64,000 bases of DNA from Acanthococcus lagerstroemiae (lineage: Eukaryota; Arthropoda; Insecta; Hemiptera; Eriococcidae), in assembly GCA_031841125.1 (NCBI GenBank), contig CM063107.1, positions 62,693,814 through 62,757,813 on the forward strand, read 5' to 3'. The notes beneath the pieces are model-generated. The model ran no database searches and was not told where the DNA came from. It saw only the letters and a list, made by a program, of their open reading frames with translations. Within the stretch, counting starts at the first letter, position 1; every line of letters starts with the position of its first letter. Made by a program: the position numbers and the translations under genes. Of this stretch, positions 33,101 through 45,087 are shown piece by piece.

Positions 33101-35488
33101 GAGTGTTATTGATATGGAAAAATATTAATTATGTGTTGAAGAGTTTTAACAAAATTTCGAACCGTCATAATATTGTGGCGAACGATCCCGAACATTCACG
33201 ATAAGTGTGACCTGCCAGGAAGAAACGGACCTAAATATACTTCAGTTCCTACAGCAAATAGTTAACAGCAGAACGGCATTCTTGCTGTTAGATCTAGCAA
33301 AATTTTTCATTTTTTGCAACGAAAATTTCATTTAAATTCATTTTGAACGGACTCTAGAGCAAAATTAAAAAACATCTAGCAGCAGAATTTAGGACATCCG
33401 AAAGCAGAATTCAACTTTCACTTCTGGTAACACCAATAATTCAATACTTTATGTATTCCTCGATTTTCTGGTTATTCAATAATTGCCATCTTGAAGATAT
33501 AGAAATGATACGAATACTGGGACAAAGGGTCGTGAGAAGTGAAAATGATTCAATTTTAACACACTATCAGTTTCCCCTACCAGGATTGCCTTCGATCCCT
33601 AGCTGTCCCTAGATCCTGTATTTTGACTCTAGGTTTTTTCTTTCCGGTGAGGGAAGGAAGACGGTTGCTAAGATTTCAATATACCGAAGGAAGTTGAGAG
33701 AACAGTCAACATGACAACATAAGTAGTTCAACATGTCAGTGTTTTGGCTTAGTTGAGGACATGAAAATCTGAACACCAGGACTTAATTCTAATTTGTCCT
33801 CAGAACTGCTTCCTGAATTCGCCACTGCGTGAAAGATAGGCTCAACTCCAACAGAATAATCATTACACAAGTTATAGAAATTCAAATTTAAAAGTACATT
33901 ACAGGATAACTGTTCCTTCCATTTGAACTTAGGAGGACGACTTAGTTGGTGAAAAGGGCAAGGGGCTAATTCGCAACCAAAAATAACTATATTACGACAA
34001 TTTTTAGTCGAAACACAACCAAATTTCGACCAAAAATGACAATAATTTGATCAAAGTGTCCATTAGAATTGATGTAAATAAAAAAAGATGACTTTAGATG
34101 ACCTGTAACCAGTTTTTTTTTTTAGTAACTTCAATAAAATTTTTGGTTGCTCCAGTTGCTTACTTTTCCATTGCTCTCCTACTTTATGTTGCATTTAAAA
34201 CATCATTCTTAATCTTTCTTTCCATTTCATTCATACTTGTTGACTATTTACTCATAAGCTGATATCTATACAATATAGGTATGTTATTTTGACAGGGTTT
34301 TTTTTTTCTTTTTCAACAACTCAACAGAATTAAATCTTTTTAGATCACCTACAGCGAAGAAATATGACTTTAGATGACTTAGATGATCGGTAGACATCAA
34401 GTAATTTTCCAATCGAAAAACAACCAAATTTCAACCGAAAACAATTATTTTCGATGGTTTTTCATCATAAAATGACCAAGTTTTTGACAAAAAACAATGA
34501 AATTTTGACCAAAAACCACAATTTTTGACCATTTTAAATCAGAAAACGATAAAATTTTGAACAAAAGCGACGAATTTTCACAGGATTGACTTATCCCTTC
34601 CATGAACTTTGGAAAATACATCAAAAATCTAACGCCAGACGGGCTTAAGTCGACTCTTGAGACATAGGATAGCTCCAGACTTCTTTGACGTTACAGCCCA
34701 AGTTTGTTTGTTTCGATTTTGGATCTGCTGGTTGTTTGCTATAATGTTCTCCTTTTTTTTAGAGTCGGCGCAGCCGAGCCTTATACAATAGAAAAAATAG
34801 TTCTACACGACGCAACATTGGTGACATCAGTTGGTTTGTGTTTTTGTCTTCCATTGGCTCTTCTTCTTATCAACTGATGTTCGAGATACACGAGAATGAA
34901 CCGCGTTTGCTTTTGGCAGTGGCACTTGTGGTTTTAAATGTAAAAGTGAACGTAATTGTGTGTAAAAGAAACAGATAGGAATATGGCTTTGCATCGTGCT
35001 TCCAGTCTCAGCAAAAGTGACTCAAAGTATCAACATAAGGAATTGATGAAAGGAGTTAATTTTGTGAGGTTTGTAATATTGTGTATGATTCTTGCTGAAA
35101 TTAGGGTCGACGTGAACCAACTGACATTTTTGTAAAGAAAACGAGTTATTAGTATCGTTGGAAAGAGCCTAAAAAGTAGAACTTTTCAAAATTGGACCCC
35201 CGATTCAAAAATATGTACTCACGTTGATCAAAGCTTATCAGTAAACGTTACGTCATATAGTTTCTACATGGCTCTTGAACTTAGAATCACGTGTTCTCAA
35301 AAAACAGATTTTGCTGGTTGGTTCCTTTACGCTTAACAGCGTCCAAGTGCGATCGTACCTTTTGTTCGAAGATGGTTAGTGAAATAGCCGCCCAGACTTC
35401 AGCTGAAAGGCCGACCCTATTACTAGGTCGCAAAGAGACCTGGCTTCTTTTTAAATGTCAGCAAAGACCCTTCAATGCTCATTAATGG
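33101..35488. other. No gene; ACCAAAA-rich repeated patches
   Basis: 33950-34080 and 34400-34590 share drifting ATTTTGACCAAAAAC-like words. GACTTTAGATGAC occurs twice (34090 and 34367). GAGTCGGCGCAGCCGAG at 34763 and GGCCGACCCTATTACTAGG at 35409 look like opposite ends of the GGGTCGGC family, which would make 34762-35418 a candidate 0.65-kb element. Confidence 0.35.
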
Positions 35489-35926
35489 AGCTGTAGTTAG
35501 ACACAACAGAACAAAATGACGAAACGATAATTAAATTTTCAAAATTTTGTCACACGGCAAAACCTTAAACCACTTTTTGTCAGGACCACTTTGTCAAAGA
35601 CCACAGAAAATGAATCCAATAACAAAACAAAATGACAAAAACAGTTATGACGTTTCACCAGCGTTTAAATGATGACCTATGTTATACAATATTGTAATTA
35701 ACGATAGCTTATGTTAAGCGACATTGCCATTGATAATAGATTATGCTAAGCGACATAACCAAAAGGAGGACAAAATGACAAAATAAGTTTGTCAAGACGA
35801 AACAAAACCATAAAAAATATACAAAATGACAGATCTCTAAAAATGACAAAACTTATGACGTAACGAGAAAAGATGAAATGCTCTGCTGACAAAATGACAA
35901 AAAATCGTTTTGTCTAACATCACTGG
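35489..35926. mobile_element. Probable MITE rich in CAAAATGACAAAA
   Basis: The left GTAGTTAGACACAACAGAAC and the inverse of the right end (CAGTGATGTTAGACAAAACG) are loosely complementary. The interior repeats ACAAAATGACAAAA at least six times. No target duplication was seen, so the limits are approximate. Confidence 0.4.
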
Positions 35927-36600
35927 CAGACACTCTCAGACTTGTCTCTCTTCCAAACTTATTCAAGACTTGCTAAGATTGTTCAAAACTCGTTTAAAAT
36001 TTCTTTTAACCCGGCCAGACTTCATCACGATTATTTAAAACTTTATCGGTACTCAAACTGTTCTTTCATGTTTGTTCAACACCTTTAGACCTATTTCACA
36101 CTCTTCAGTGACGTAGCCGGGGGAGGGGGGCGAAGAAGGATGCTCCCCAAGACACCTGAAATTTAATGAAAATGTGCAAAAATGAGCAATTTTTCGCCCT
36201 TAAAATACGTTTTTTCGAAAAAATTTTGCTCGGGTAGTAATTTTATCTCCATTTTTATAAAATAGTCCTCTATAATATAGGCTATTTTTGAAATATACCT
36301 CAATTTTCGACTTTTTCTCACTTGAAAATCTTACTTCTCCCCTCCCCCCCTTGGGTAAATCCTGGCTATGCCACTGACACTCTTCCACACTATCAAACTT
36401 GTTCAAGACTCCCTATGATTATTCGAAATTCGTTTGAAACTGTTTTCAATATTTCTAACCTGAAAGCCGTTGAAAATTGCAGATTCGATCAAGCCGCTTT
36501 CACATTCTAGACTTCGAAGACAATTTCATACTTATTAAAAATTGTAACTTTCTAACACCATGCAGGCTTGTTTCAGACTAAAACCTTCCCATTAGTCAAA
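35927..36600. repeat. Degenerate TTCAAGAC-type repeat field, inverse orientation
   Basis: Words such as TTATTCAAGACTTG, TTGTTCAAGACTCC and TTCAAAACTCG recur every 20-30 bases. They are the reverse complement of the field at 32830-33100. The field is interrupted by the MITE at 36106-36376. Confidence 0.5.
36106..36376. mobile_element. MITE, CAGTGACGTAGCC family, perfect 8-bp target duplication
   Basis: The left end is CAGTGACGTAGCC; the inverse of the right end is CAGTGGCATAGCC. ACACTCTT occurs immediately before (36098-36105) and after (36377-36384), an exact 8-bp duplication of the hAT type. The 271-bp body has no coding capacity. Confidence 0.9.
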
Positions 36601-36856
36601 TGTTTCTGAAGCATTCTCAATTAACCAACACTTTTCTCCCTGAATGAGGCAACTACCACCACTGCTTTTCCCACGTATCTGAGGGTTACGGGGACGGGGA
36701 TTACACAGGCTACATAAAATTTAAATCACTATTCTCGCATATGATTGCGTGAAAATGGAATCTCATATTCTCCTCATTTCCAAGCCAATACTTCACCAAA
36801 AGGAATGGATGATCTCTCGACTATGTCCTACACCTGACTAAAGCTCTAGATAGGAG

Positions 36857-36973
36857 AGTACAATCGTCTGCCATTTTGAATCCAACCTCGCCCGTCGATG
36901 CCGAATTGACTACGCATACTCGGATTCGGCATCCACGGGCACGGTAGAAGTCAAAATGGCGGACGATCGTACT
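36857..36973. repeat. Short foldback repeat, ~48-bp arms
   Basis: The left arm from 36857 (AGTACAATCGTCTGCCATTT) and the right arm ending near 36973 (AAAATGGCGGACGATCGTAC) are reverse complements with several mismatches, closing on ATGCCGAAT / ATTCGGCAT around a loop of about 17 bp. Confidence 0.75.
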
Positions 36974-38700
36974 TACACAAAGTATACAGAGTTCTACCTG
37001 GGCCACAAGGATGCTTTTCAGTTTCCAGGTAACGTGAAATTGAGTAATTAATTTGTAGGTTTACTGTTATCTACGATGTTTGTTCACGGATGTTAAAACA
37101 AAAAGCCAATCCTAACAATCCGGAAACGTAATTTTTTCGAATCCGTTTTCATGAAAGTCAAAAAACGTCAGTCATATTTTAGCATCGTTGTTAAACTTTT
37201 TCGTATGAAATGAAAAACGTAGATTTTACAACACGTAGATTAAATAATTACATTGAAAAAAAAAAAAAATACGTTGCTCAAAAAATGTATAATTTCAAGG
37301 TTACCTTTTAGTTTTTTTTTTTACAACGTAGATACGGCTTCGCCTCAATTTATTATAATTGATCCAATAAAAATTACAGCCTTCCAAATTGTATTTGCCA
37401 GCGCCGTGTCTGGTAAATATTTGAAAAAGTTACAAGCGAATTCAATTATGCTAGACGCGAGTTTCGATGGGACGGAATTTTCGAAGGTGGATTTAGCTGG
37501 AATGAGTGCGAAGTGTGTTGGTGGCTGCTGGTCGGCACGGTGGACGGTGAGGGGCACACAGACGAGTGGTACCATAGAACACCGTTCAGACTGAGAGATC
37601 AGTGACTTCTTTCGTCCCACTCGTAACATTATTACATTTTACAATAACACGAAGATCGCTGATATCAATTTCATATAAAGGTGGACGACTGAACCTGGAC
37701 GTATAAATAAACAGTTCTGAGTCACGTTGTTCCGAATTTTGAAACGGGACTTCGCCTCCTGCACAGTTTTCAACTTCGTACAAATTGTTCTGGCCTTGGT
37801 CTCGTCATGCCAAAATCATTTCAGCCGCTTAGAAATAGCTGTACAAGAATTTCAGGTCGATGAGGAAATGGTTCAACAATTTGATGTCAGTTATATTGTG
37901 TCAGCTTAACCTATTACATGTTTACTCTAAAACTGATGCATACGATTGAGTGTGCCGGAAATAAGATTTTAAATAACTCCTAGAGTAGGGGTGACAATCT
38001 ATACTCATCTGAAAAGGAGGAGGTAAGACATTTGTAATTTCAGATCGTCAAGAAGAAAATTAGGTTCTTTCTCTCAAATCTCCTGAGATGAGGCTCCTTA
38101 ATTGTTGTTTTTCGTACCAAATATGGCAAAATTCATACTCAGCGGTAATTTTTCAGGACGCCTCCTGAATTTCGTCAGGGCAGTTGTCCCCTCAACCCTG
38201 CAGAATTGCTACCGCTGGCCAGGAGTGCTTGAAATTTAGAAATTCCAGTATTTAAACTGTAATGTTGTCGCTAATACTTCAAACGTTGTACATAGCTGGT
38301 AGTTCTAACATAGGACTACAAAGACATTATCAGTATTGAATCCGATGTCTCAACAGTTCTTGAGCCGAGATAGGGATCAGTGGAATTCGAATTTTTCAAC
38401 TCTTCAGATTGTCGAACTTGAGAACTCCCAGTTTGAGTCGAAAACTGGATCTATGTTAACCACGTCACAGGAGGTGGGGGAGAGGTTCAAAATTCAAAAT
38501 CTTCTATTAGAGGACCTGTGTGCTTTTTTGTTCAGGGAATTTAGTGATTCGAAAGCTTTAATTAGAGGACCTGTTCTTTTTTGTTGCCTCGTTTCAAAAG
38601 TAATATTCTCCAAGGAATTCGGGGTTCAGCATTGAAAACTAGATCCATGTTAACCAAAAAACACAAGGAGGCGGAGGCGGTGGTAATGTTAAACACAAAT
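36974..38700. other. No gene; minor direct repeats
   Basis: Two short direct repeats are present: GAAAACT(G/A)GATC(T/C)ATGTTAACC at 38441 and 38635, and TTAGAGGACCTGTGTGC / TTAGAGGACCTGTTCTT at 38508 and 38561. A 113-codon frame at 37253-37594 has no recognised motif. Confidence 0.4.
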
Positions 38701-38790
38701 AGTACGCAGACATTTTGTCGAAAGCGCGCATTCTGCACCCACTCTGCTGGCTGCGCGCAATCTGCATCACAATTGCTGAATGCGCGCAAT
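38701..38790 (+). repeat. Left inverted repeat around the KRBA2-like remnant
   Basis: About 90 bp (GACATTTTGTCGAAAGCGCG, then CTGCACCCACTCTGC) are the reverse complement of 40010-40097 at roughly 85 percent identity by eye. GAATGCGCGCA words recur in both flanks and at 39955. Confidence 0.7.
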
Positions 38791-39187
38791 CGACTGATAG
38801 TAATTGTATTTTTGACATGGATTCGGCAATAATTTTCTGCCGAAAACACGCATTTAGCAAGCAACAATAAACAAATAAATGAACCGAATGGGTTTCTGTT
38901 GAAACCTGTAGAATATGGAAAAAAATTATCATGACTGAATTCATGTTTCATGCTGGTATCTTTTTTCGCTTCTCGTCAGTCACCAAGAGTGTAGTGAAGT
39001 GTGCTGGTAGTGATTTAGTTGTTATCATTATTTTCAAATTTTCAAACAGTTTATTACTTTGAGTTTTTATTTTTTTACTACTACGGTGACCATCACTATC
39101 ACGATGGAAATAAGTGGATGCTGGACACAGGAGAGGCAGTCCGACGTAATAAGTATTTTGAGTGGCAATTGGACAGGAACGAAAGAT

Positions 39188-39779
39188 CGAAAGTATTACC
39201 ATACTCTTAAATAGTTTGAACTGGTAGAACTTGGTGGCGTCCGCCGAGCACGAAGACGGAAAGACGGAAAAGTGATGGCAACGACGGAGTCCTTTACAAG
39301 TATCATCAAAGATGTACACAATGCAATTGAACACAAGGGAGAGAAGAAAACTCAGAAAAAGATCCAAGAAACTTACTCCAACATTCCCATGGCAGCAGTT
39401 CGGAAGGTAATAGCTGACTGTGTTCGCTGTGCAGAGAAGGCTAAGAAAAAATGTGTTCTATTGTAAATTTCTTGTAGGCCCAAAATATGGCCGCTTAGAT
39501 CGTCACTTAGAACGTAACACTCTGGACGCAACGACATGTAAAGCACTGGCCATCTCTGACGTGCCAAACAGTTCATATTCTCTTCGAGAATTAGTGCGAC
39601 TGGATTCTGTGGGTACAGGACAAGGATATCGTCGATGTAACTGTCACCAGAATTGTTCTTCAAAATGATGCGCATGTTTAAGAGCAGGCGTGGAATGTAA
39701 CTCAGCTTGTCACCCAGGCCAAGGGTGCAACAATGTAGCGAGTCTCAGAAGTCCAAAATCAACCACTCAGAATTCATAA
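39188..39779 (+). pseudogene. Decayed integrase/CXC protein, KRAB-A domain-containing protein 2-like
   Basis: A frame from 39188 reads YYHTLK, a stop, then FELVELGGVRRARRRKDGKV and, after ATTESFTSIIKDVHNAIEHK, TYSNIPMAAVRKVIADCVRC: the H...H...C-x2-C integrase zinc-binding region. A second frame (from about 39465) reads FLVGPKYGRLDRHLERNTLD, SLRELVRLDSVGTGQGYRRC and a cysteine-rich tail C-N-C...CSSK, stop, CACLRAGVECNSACH, ending at 39777-39779. This order (H2C2 finger, GTGQG linker, CXC tail) is that of the transposon-derived proteins annotated as KRAB-A domain-containing protein 2-like in many arthropods. The integrase catalytic core between the two parts is missing, and there are two internal stops and a frame change. 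It is a dead copy, bracketed by inverted repeats. Confidence 0.7.
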
Positions 39780-40009
39780 TTATTATGTTCATAATTTAAA
39801 TGTGGAGTTATATTTCTGAACTTTTAGCTGTAGGTACTCACTCAAGTTTTATAATTAGACAAAATATAGGGCATGAATTTGGCAAAGTTTCTGCTTACTG
39901 CACGCACTTGACGACTGTACAAATTGAGTGTAACAGTGTTTATGTTCAGTTGCTGAATGCGCGCAGTGTATTTAGATGTGTTGCCTATTCCACGCATTCG
40001 GCAATTTTT

Positions 40010-40097
40010 TGCACAAATTCAGCAATCTTGGTGCAGATTGCACGCAGCCGGCAGAGTGGGTGCAGAGTGCGCGCTTTCGGCAAAATGTTGGCTTACT
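40010..40097 (-). repeat. Right inverted repeat around the KRBA2-like remnant
   Basis: Contains GTGGGTGCAGAGTGCGCGC and CTTTCGGCAAAATGTTGGC, the inverse of the left arm at 38701-38790. Together the arms enclose 1.2 kb including the whole pseudogene. Confidence 0.7.
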
Positions 40098-40129
40098 GCG
40101 CGCATTCGTCGATTGCGCGTAATATATAA

Positions 40130-41079
40130 ATGAAGAACCGAGAAACTCTGTTCTCAGCGGTCAAAGAACTATTCTTCAAAATAAAATCTCAGAGATCACA
40201 GAAATATTTCTTCTTCCAGATCTTCAAGAGAATAGATCTCTCATCGGAAATCCCGAAAAAAGAAACAGACATTTTCACAAATATTTCGTCAAAGGATGTA
40301 AGCAGTAAACATCTGAAAAATTATTGATACGATGATATGGAAACACTACAGGGAAACGTTCACAGTTGTTCATTTCAACCACGAGCTATTTTGCAAAAAA
40401 ATTTCAGTTTTTTTTTTTAATGTGTTCGCGTCACTTTCCGTTCCATCAAAATTTCACCGCTGAAGAGATAAGATGGGGTTGTGATAAGGGAGTATATGAA
40501 ACGTGATAATGAAAGTAGACTGATAAAAGACCGAATCGTACTTTTCTTATCTTTTCTATATCCGGAGATACAAAGCTTCAAAGTTAACAATTTTTCACTA
40601 GCGTGAAACTCCAACAATCTTCCCTCCTCAACAAATTTTGGTACGGGGTAAATGGACGGGCGTCTGAGGTTTCGAGGGCGAGGTAAGTAATTCACAGAAT
40701 TTGAAGGGAAAAAATGCGAGAGCTCAGGGTCAAATGTAAATTTGACATAGGATGATGACACAGTAGATTAATAAGGTCCCGGACAAAATTTTAGAATCAC
40801 ATTATATTGTGTAGACGCTTAGTATGAAGTATAAAAAAAACAACTGCCGAAGCAAAATTTAAAAAAAATCCATAGAAAAGAAGAAATAACGCATGTAAGT
40901 TGCGCTACACGAAAAACGGTACCTCAATGTGCACCCTGTAGCGATGACGTCACGTCATGCCAACCGAACGCTACGCGATCCGAGTTCCCGTGCAAGTTAA
41001 TCCAGAAACAGCGTTAATGTCGTTTACTTGTCTCTCACGGGCGAAGTGTGATTTTGTTTTTGAATTTCTTTATTATTTC
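40130..41079. other. No gene; MITE-like fragment at 40771-40960
   Basis: GGTCCCGGACAAAATTTT at 40772 is matched in inverse orientation by AAAATTCGTCCGGGACCC near 46096, and both regions contain TGACGTCAC. They look like two separate copies of one MITE family. Confidence 0.4.
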
Positions 41080-41711
41080 CAGGGACGTACCGATGGAGGG
41101 GGGAGGCAATTTACCCCCGTAGGAATTTTTCATTCAGAAGTATTGGGAAGATTTACCATTTCAGTCAGACGGAGTTGGAAAAATCCAACAAGTCAAAAGT
41201 TTTTTCTTCTTGTTTTTTTTTTGACTTTGATTTTTGAGAATTGAGTTGAGAAGTGGGGGAAATCCAACAAGTCGGAAGGTTTTTTTTTAATGCTTTGATA
41301 GTTGAAAATTTTGAGTTGAGTCAGCTGGGAAAATCTACCAAATCAAAAAAAGTTTTTTGTTTTTTTTTTCAACTTCGATACTTGGAAATTTTGAATTGAG
41401 TCCAGTCCCGTACAGAGGAAAATAGGGTCTGGAGGAATTTCCACGGGCCCCCTCTCCTTCCAGTTCAATTTTTTTGTTCTTTTGTTAGATGAGAAAAAAT
41501 TATAAACTACGGGATAAGAGGTTTCTTTCATGGTGTAAAGAGTGATTGCTGATTTGATGGATTGAAGCTCAGGCCTTTTAAAAATATCGGGCCCCCTTGA
41601 AAGTCCGGGCCCGGGGTATTTATTTCCCCTCTCTCGACTGGGTTGGTTGCGTCAACTAAGACTTTCACTACTTTTGCCTCCCTCCCCCTCCCAGGAAAAA
41701 CTCTACGCCTG
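41080..41711. mobile_element. hAT-type non-autonomous element with internal ~85-bp repeats (632 bp)
   Basis: The left end is CAGGGACGTACCGATGG; the inverse of the right end is CAGGCGTAGAGTTTTT. Flanking 8-mers ATTATTTC (41072-41079) and ATTATTTT (41712-41719) agree at 7 of 8. Between 41165 and 41405 a unit (GGAAAAATCCAACAAGTCAAA then a T run, then GAATTGAGTTGAG) is repeated about three times. There is no coding region. Confidence 0.75.
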
Positions 41712-41740
41712 ATTATTTTTCCATTTCACGGTGGTCATGA

Positions 41741-42252
41741 GTGAAGAAAGTGAGGAAATTAGGTAGAGAAGAGGGTGCATTAAGGACAAGTTGCTGCAAA
41801 ATGTGCGGGGTGCATACGTCCTATGTAATGATCCGAACACTTCTTTTTTTCTGTGGTTTTTTCGCAATATTCAAAGAGGAAATGGGTGGGAAAAAATTGA
41901 AAAAATTGTGCGTGAAGGAGCCAGAATAAGGAGTCATAGAGCACCAATTTTTCGGAGACAAAAGGAAACATATGTGCAAGCGCAGAAAAACGTCACATTA
42001 ATATTTGGAGTACATATATTTTTCCATGAGAAATCCGACTTGATCTTACATTATTTTAACAGACATTGCGAAAATGTATTTAATGTAAGATGGTCGGAAA
42101 AGACAACTTTCCAACGGTTTTTTCGTTACGGAAAGTACGTATTTACAGGTGTAGCCCATGAAATGTCGCGAGCACATGTAAACACGCGGAAAACGCTACT
42201 TTCCGCTACAGCGGAAAATGCTACTTTCCGCATCAGTTCATCTTTGGCCTAA
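41741..42252 (+). other. Open frames of unknown status
   Basis: A 153-codon frame (41791-42252) overlaps a 62-codon frame and is crossed by a minus frame. Its sequence has no family motif. Near its end ACGCTACTTTCCGCTACAGC and ATGCTACTTTCCGCATCAG repeat. I regard it as chance. Confidence 0.15.
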
Positions 42253-42356
42253 GAAAGAAGCTTTTAAGTCGATTTTACAAAGAGCTCCTTTGTCACAACA
42301 TTTTGATGTATCAGTAAAAAGAACTCTTCCTTTAACTCCCATCTTCCATTAAAGCA

Positions 42357-42480
42357 TAATACGTGTCAGACTTTGGAAAGTAAACCAATTGCCTCGTACG
42401 ATTGCGTCACTCGCTACGCTCGCTCCGCAAATTTCATACTCGGCAATCGTTTACTTTCCGCACCTGACACGTAATATACT
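42357..42480. repeat. Short foldback, ~36-bp arms
   Basis: ATACGTGTCAG...GGAAAGTAAAC...AATTGCC on the left is mirrored by GGCAATCGTTTACTTTCCGC...CTGACACGTAATAT on the right. The loop carries ACTCGCTACGCTCGCTCCGC. Confidence 0.7.
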
Positions 42481-42596
42481 ATTTCAATGATCATAAAGTT
42501 GAGTTTTGTAAACTAGAAACATTACAGACGAGATTTTCCCCCACATCAACATCATCATAGCTCCATGTACTGGTAAGTTAGAGACAGACCGGATGG

Positions 42597-42857
42597 CAGG
42601 GCCTGATTTAGGCACTTGCGGGCCCGGGCCCAAATTTTGTGTGGGCCCCCAAAAAAATTTTTTTAGCAACATTGATCATCATTTTCAATATTATTATTAT
42701 TATTATTAATATCGTCATCATCGTCATTATTATTAAGTATTTTATATTGTACGTGAGCGTACTTAGCGCGCGTGTCTGTACAAGCATGTAATGAAAAATG
42801 TGCGGGCCCCCAATTTGTGCGGGCCCGGGGCCCCATGCCCCCCTAAATCTGGCCCTG
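42597..42857. mobile_element. hAT-type MITE, perfect 8-bp target duplication (261 bp)
   Basis: The ends CAGGGCCTGATTTAGG and (inverse of the right) CAGGGCCAGATTTAGG differ at one base. CCGGATGG flanks both sides exactly (42589-42596 and 42858-42865). The termini are rich in GGGCCCGGGCCC-type GC blocks, while the centre has TTA and TCA repeats. Confidence 0.95.
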
Positions 42858-43250
42858 CCGGATGGTCACAACTACTGTGTTTCTTTTTTGGTACTCGAAG
42901 ATGCCAATTATTTGCAATAGACGCTGGAGATTTTATGTTTCAAATTTTCCCAACAAATAACTAACTCCGCATTCAATCATGCTACGATGTCGCAATATGA
43001 ATCATTATAATTCTGTAATTATTCAATTATTCAGGCATCAACTTTTGATCATCAAAGGAACATTTGAGCAAATCATATTCAGAAAAATGTAATCAAGTCC
43101 GATTCCTTATGGAAAATTCGGCTAGTCTTATAACTAGCCTCACCAGTCTTCATAAGTTGTGAAAATCATAAGCTAATTTGATAACATGTTCCGTCAGAAA
43201 TTTAATCTTTCTCTTCACCACATGTTCCGCTGGGGGAATCCTTGGTCTTA

Positions 43251-43273
43251 ACACACACACACACACACACACA
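43251..43273. repeat. (AC)n microsatellite
   Basis: Eleven AC units. Confidence 0.9.
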
Positions 43274-43383
43274 TGGAAAAATAAATATCTTGATAGACAG
43301 GCAGCCAGATATCAGATAGATAGCTAGGTACTGGGGCGCAACCAGAACTTTGTTTTTGGCGGGGGCTAGAATTAATAAAATGT

Positions 43384-43465
43384 AGTAGCGTAGCCAGCCT
43401 AGTGTTTAAGGGTCTGGTTTTAACCAAATGGGGAGGGGGTTAGAGAAGATGCTAAACTTAGAAAT
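43384..43465 (+). mobile_element. Fragment of the CAGTRGCGTARCCAG MITE family
   Basis: GTAGCGTAGCCAGCCTAGTG followed by GGGTTAGAGAAGATGCTAAA parallels the left 80 bp of the element at 30344. No right end was recognised. Confidence 0.6.
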
Positions 43466-45068
43466 TTATCTTTTGTCTGTAAAACGGAAAACGGGTTCCT
43501 GTAGTAAATGTGACAGAATGCAAAAAGCTCTTCAGATTGCAGCAACTTCAGAAGAACAATTAAAATTCCGAGAGTACCAAAAAAAGGGCCGCCCTAAAAT
43601 GGCAAACGAGAACACTAGAGTAGTCTTTATTTAAAATTATTATAAAAATGTTCATGGAAATTTCATTTATCCAACATGTAATTGATAAAGATTATTTTTC
43701 CAAACAGCATCGAATGAGTAAACTGGCTTTTTTATTTGACTGAAATGGAGAGTGAGGTAAAAACCGGAGAGTGAGGAAAAAATTTTTTCCTCACGACTTG
43801 CCTACAACACGTGACGAAAACACGAAAAGTCGCATTCGTGAATTACATGCCCTGTAGGAGTGCTACAATCGCTGAACAAACGTGATCTGATAAGACTGGA
43901 TGTAATCTTTTGATTTTGAGCAGATTTTTGAATTTTAATAGGTAATTTATATACTTGTCACGCAAAATGAATGTTTCTATCGATGTGGACGTTATATTTA
44001 ACTTCATCGGTCAAGAATATCGGTAACCCATTCGTTTTAGCCATGCAGCTTATGAAAGCTAGTCACATTTTCAATGTAATGATAAAGCAGTAGCAAAGCC
44101 TTTGTCGAACACAACACCTTCCCGAAGATTACGTTTCTCGAGAATTTTGGAATCTCTGACTGTGAATTTATCGCACGCTTCTCTTCAAAACATTTTGCTC
44201 ACGAATGTAGTGCCTTGGGAAGATGGAGCTCCTAGCATGAATTTCACTATAATGTGGATTTCCTTATAACAAGAATACGTTCTAATGTTACAATTCAAAT
44301 TTAAGTAAAATATAAGAATACCGACTATAATTGATATATGTTGCAAATTACAGAAATTGAAACATAAAAATTATCGCTTAGCTACTATTTCGATGCGAAT
44401 GTGCACGTATGTCAATTCGTGTATTGACTCGCAATTCGCAACTACACTCCTCATTATTATGTTGGATAAAGCTACGTTCGTCACTCGTGGAAAAGTGAGC
44501 CAACACTGCTCACTTTACCCACTTGTAACGAAAATAACTATTTCTTCCAACCATCTTCAGTATTAAAAATTTCCATGGAAATTTACAAATTCATCATGAG
44601 TAAATTGATGACGAGTATCTACACCTCATGCCCAAATACATTGATACATGGATATGTTTTATATTTAATGAATTTTCACGGAAATTCGTCGGGATTCTTA
44701 GTGTCGGTCGGAAAAATGTGACATCGATTTTAGGATATGGGCCAACCAATAGACATTATCCATGTCAAAATACCCAGGGTCCGAGTTTTTTTATCCCGTA
44801 TAAATATTTTAGTTGCGTATTTTTCCGTAAAATTCTTTGTGTCCGTGCTTGCGGCTGGGCCATTTCTTCAGGACCTGTTAGAGGTTAACCTGTTGAACCC
44901 TCCTCTGATTTTTTTCAATTTTGTTTTCTCCTTTTCTAGTCCATTTTTCTGGCTCCCACATCTTTTTTTCACAGGTGTCCGCATGTTTCTGTCCCTCACT
45001 ATACCTAACTGTCTAAAGTACAAATCGTATTTTATTTTTGAATGAAAGTCTTGATAGAACTTCATCGC
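43466..45068. other. No gene recognised
   Basis: AT-rich sequence with overlapping chance frames up to 102 codons on both strands. Confidence 0.4.
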
Positions 45069-45087
45069 CTCTTTATGAATTATGTAG

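Noticed and set aside
39373..39675. A minus-strand frame containing SYIDDILVLYPQNP, resembling a reverse-transcriptase YxDD motif
   Set aside because: The opposite strand encodes a much better supported cysteine-rich GTGQGYRRCNC segment at the same place, so the YIDD peptide is an antisense coincidence without other reverse-transcriptase motifs.
41791..42252. 153-codon plus-strand frame
   Set aside because: Overlapped by frames on both strands, no recognised motif, and ends in a short duplicated CTACTTTCCGC word.
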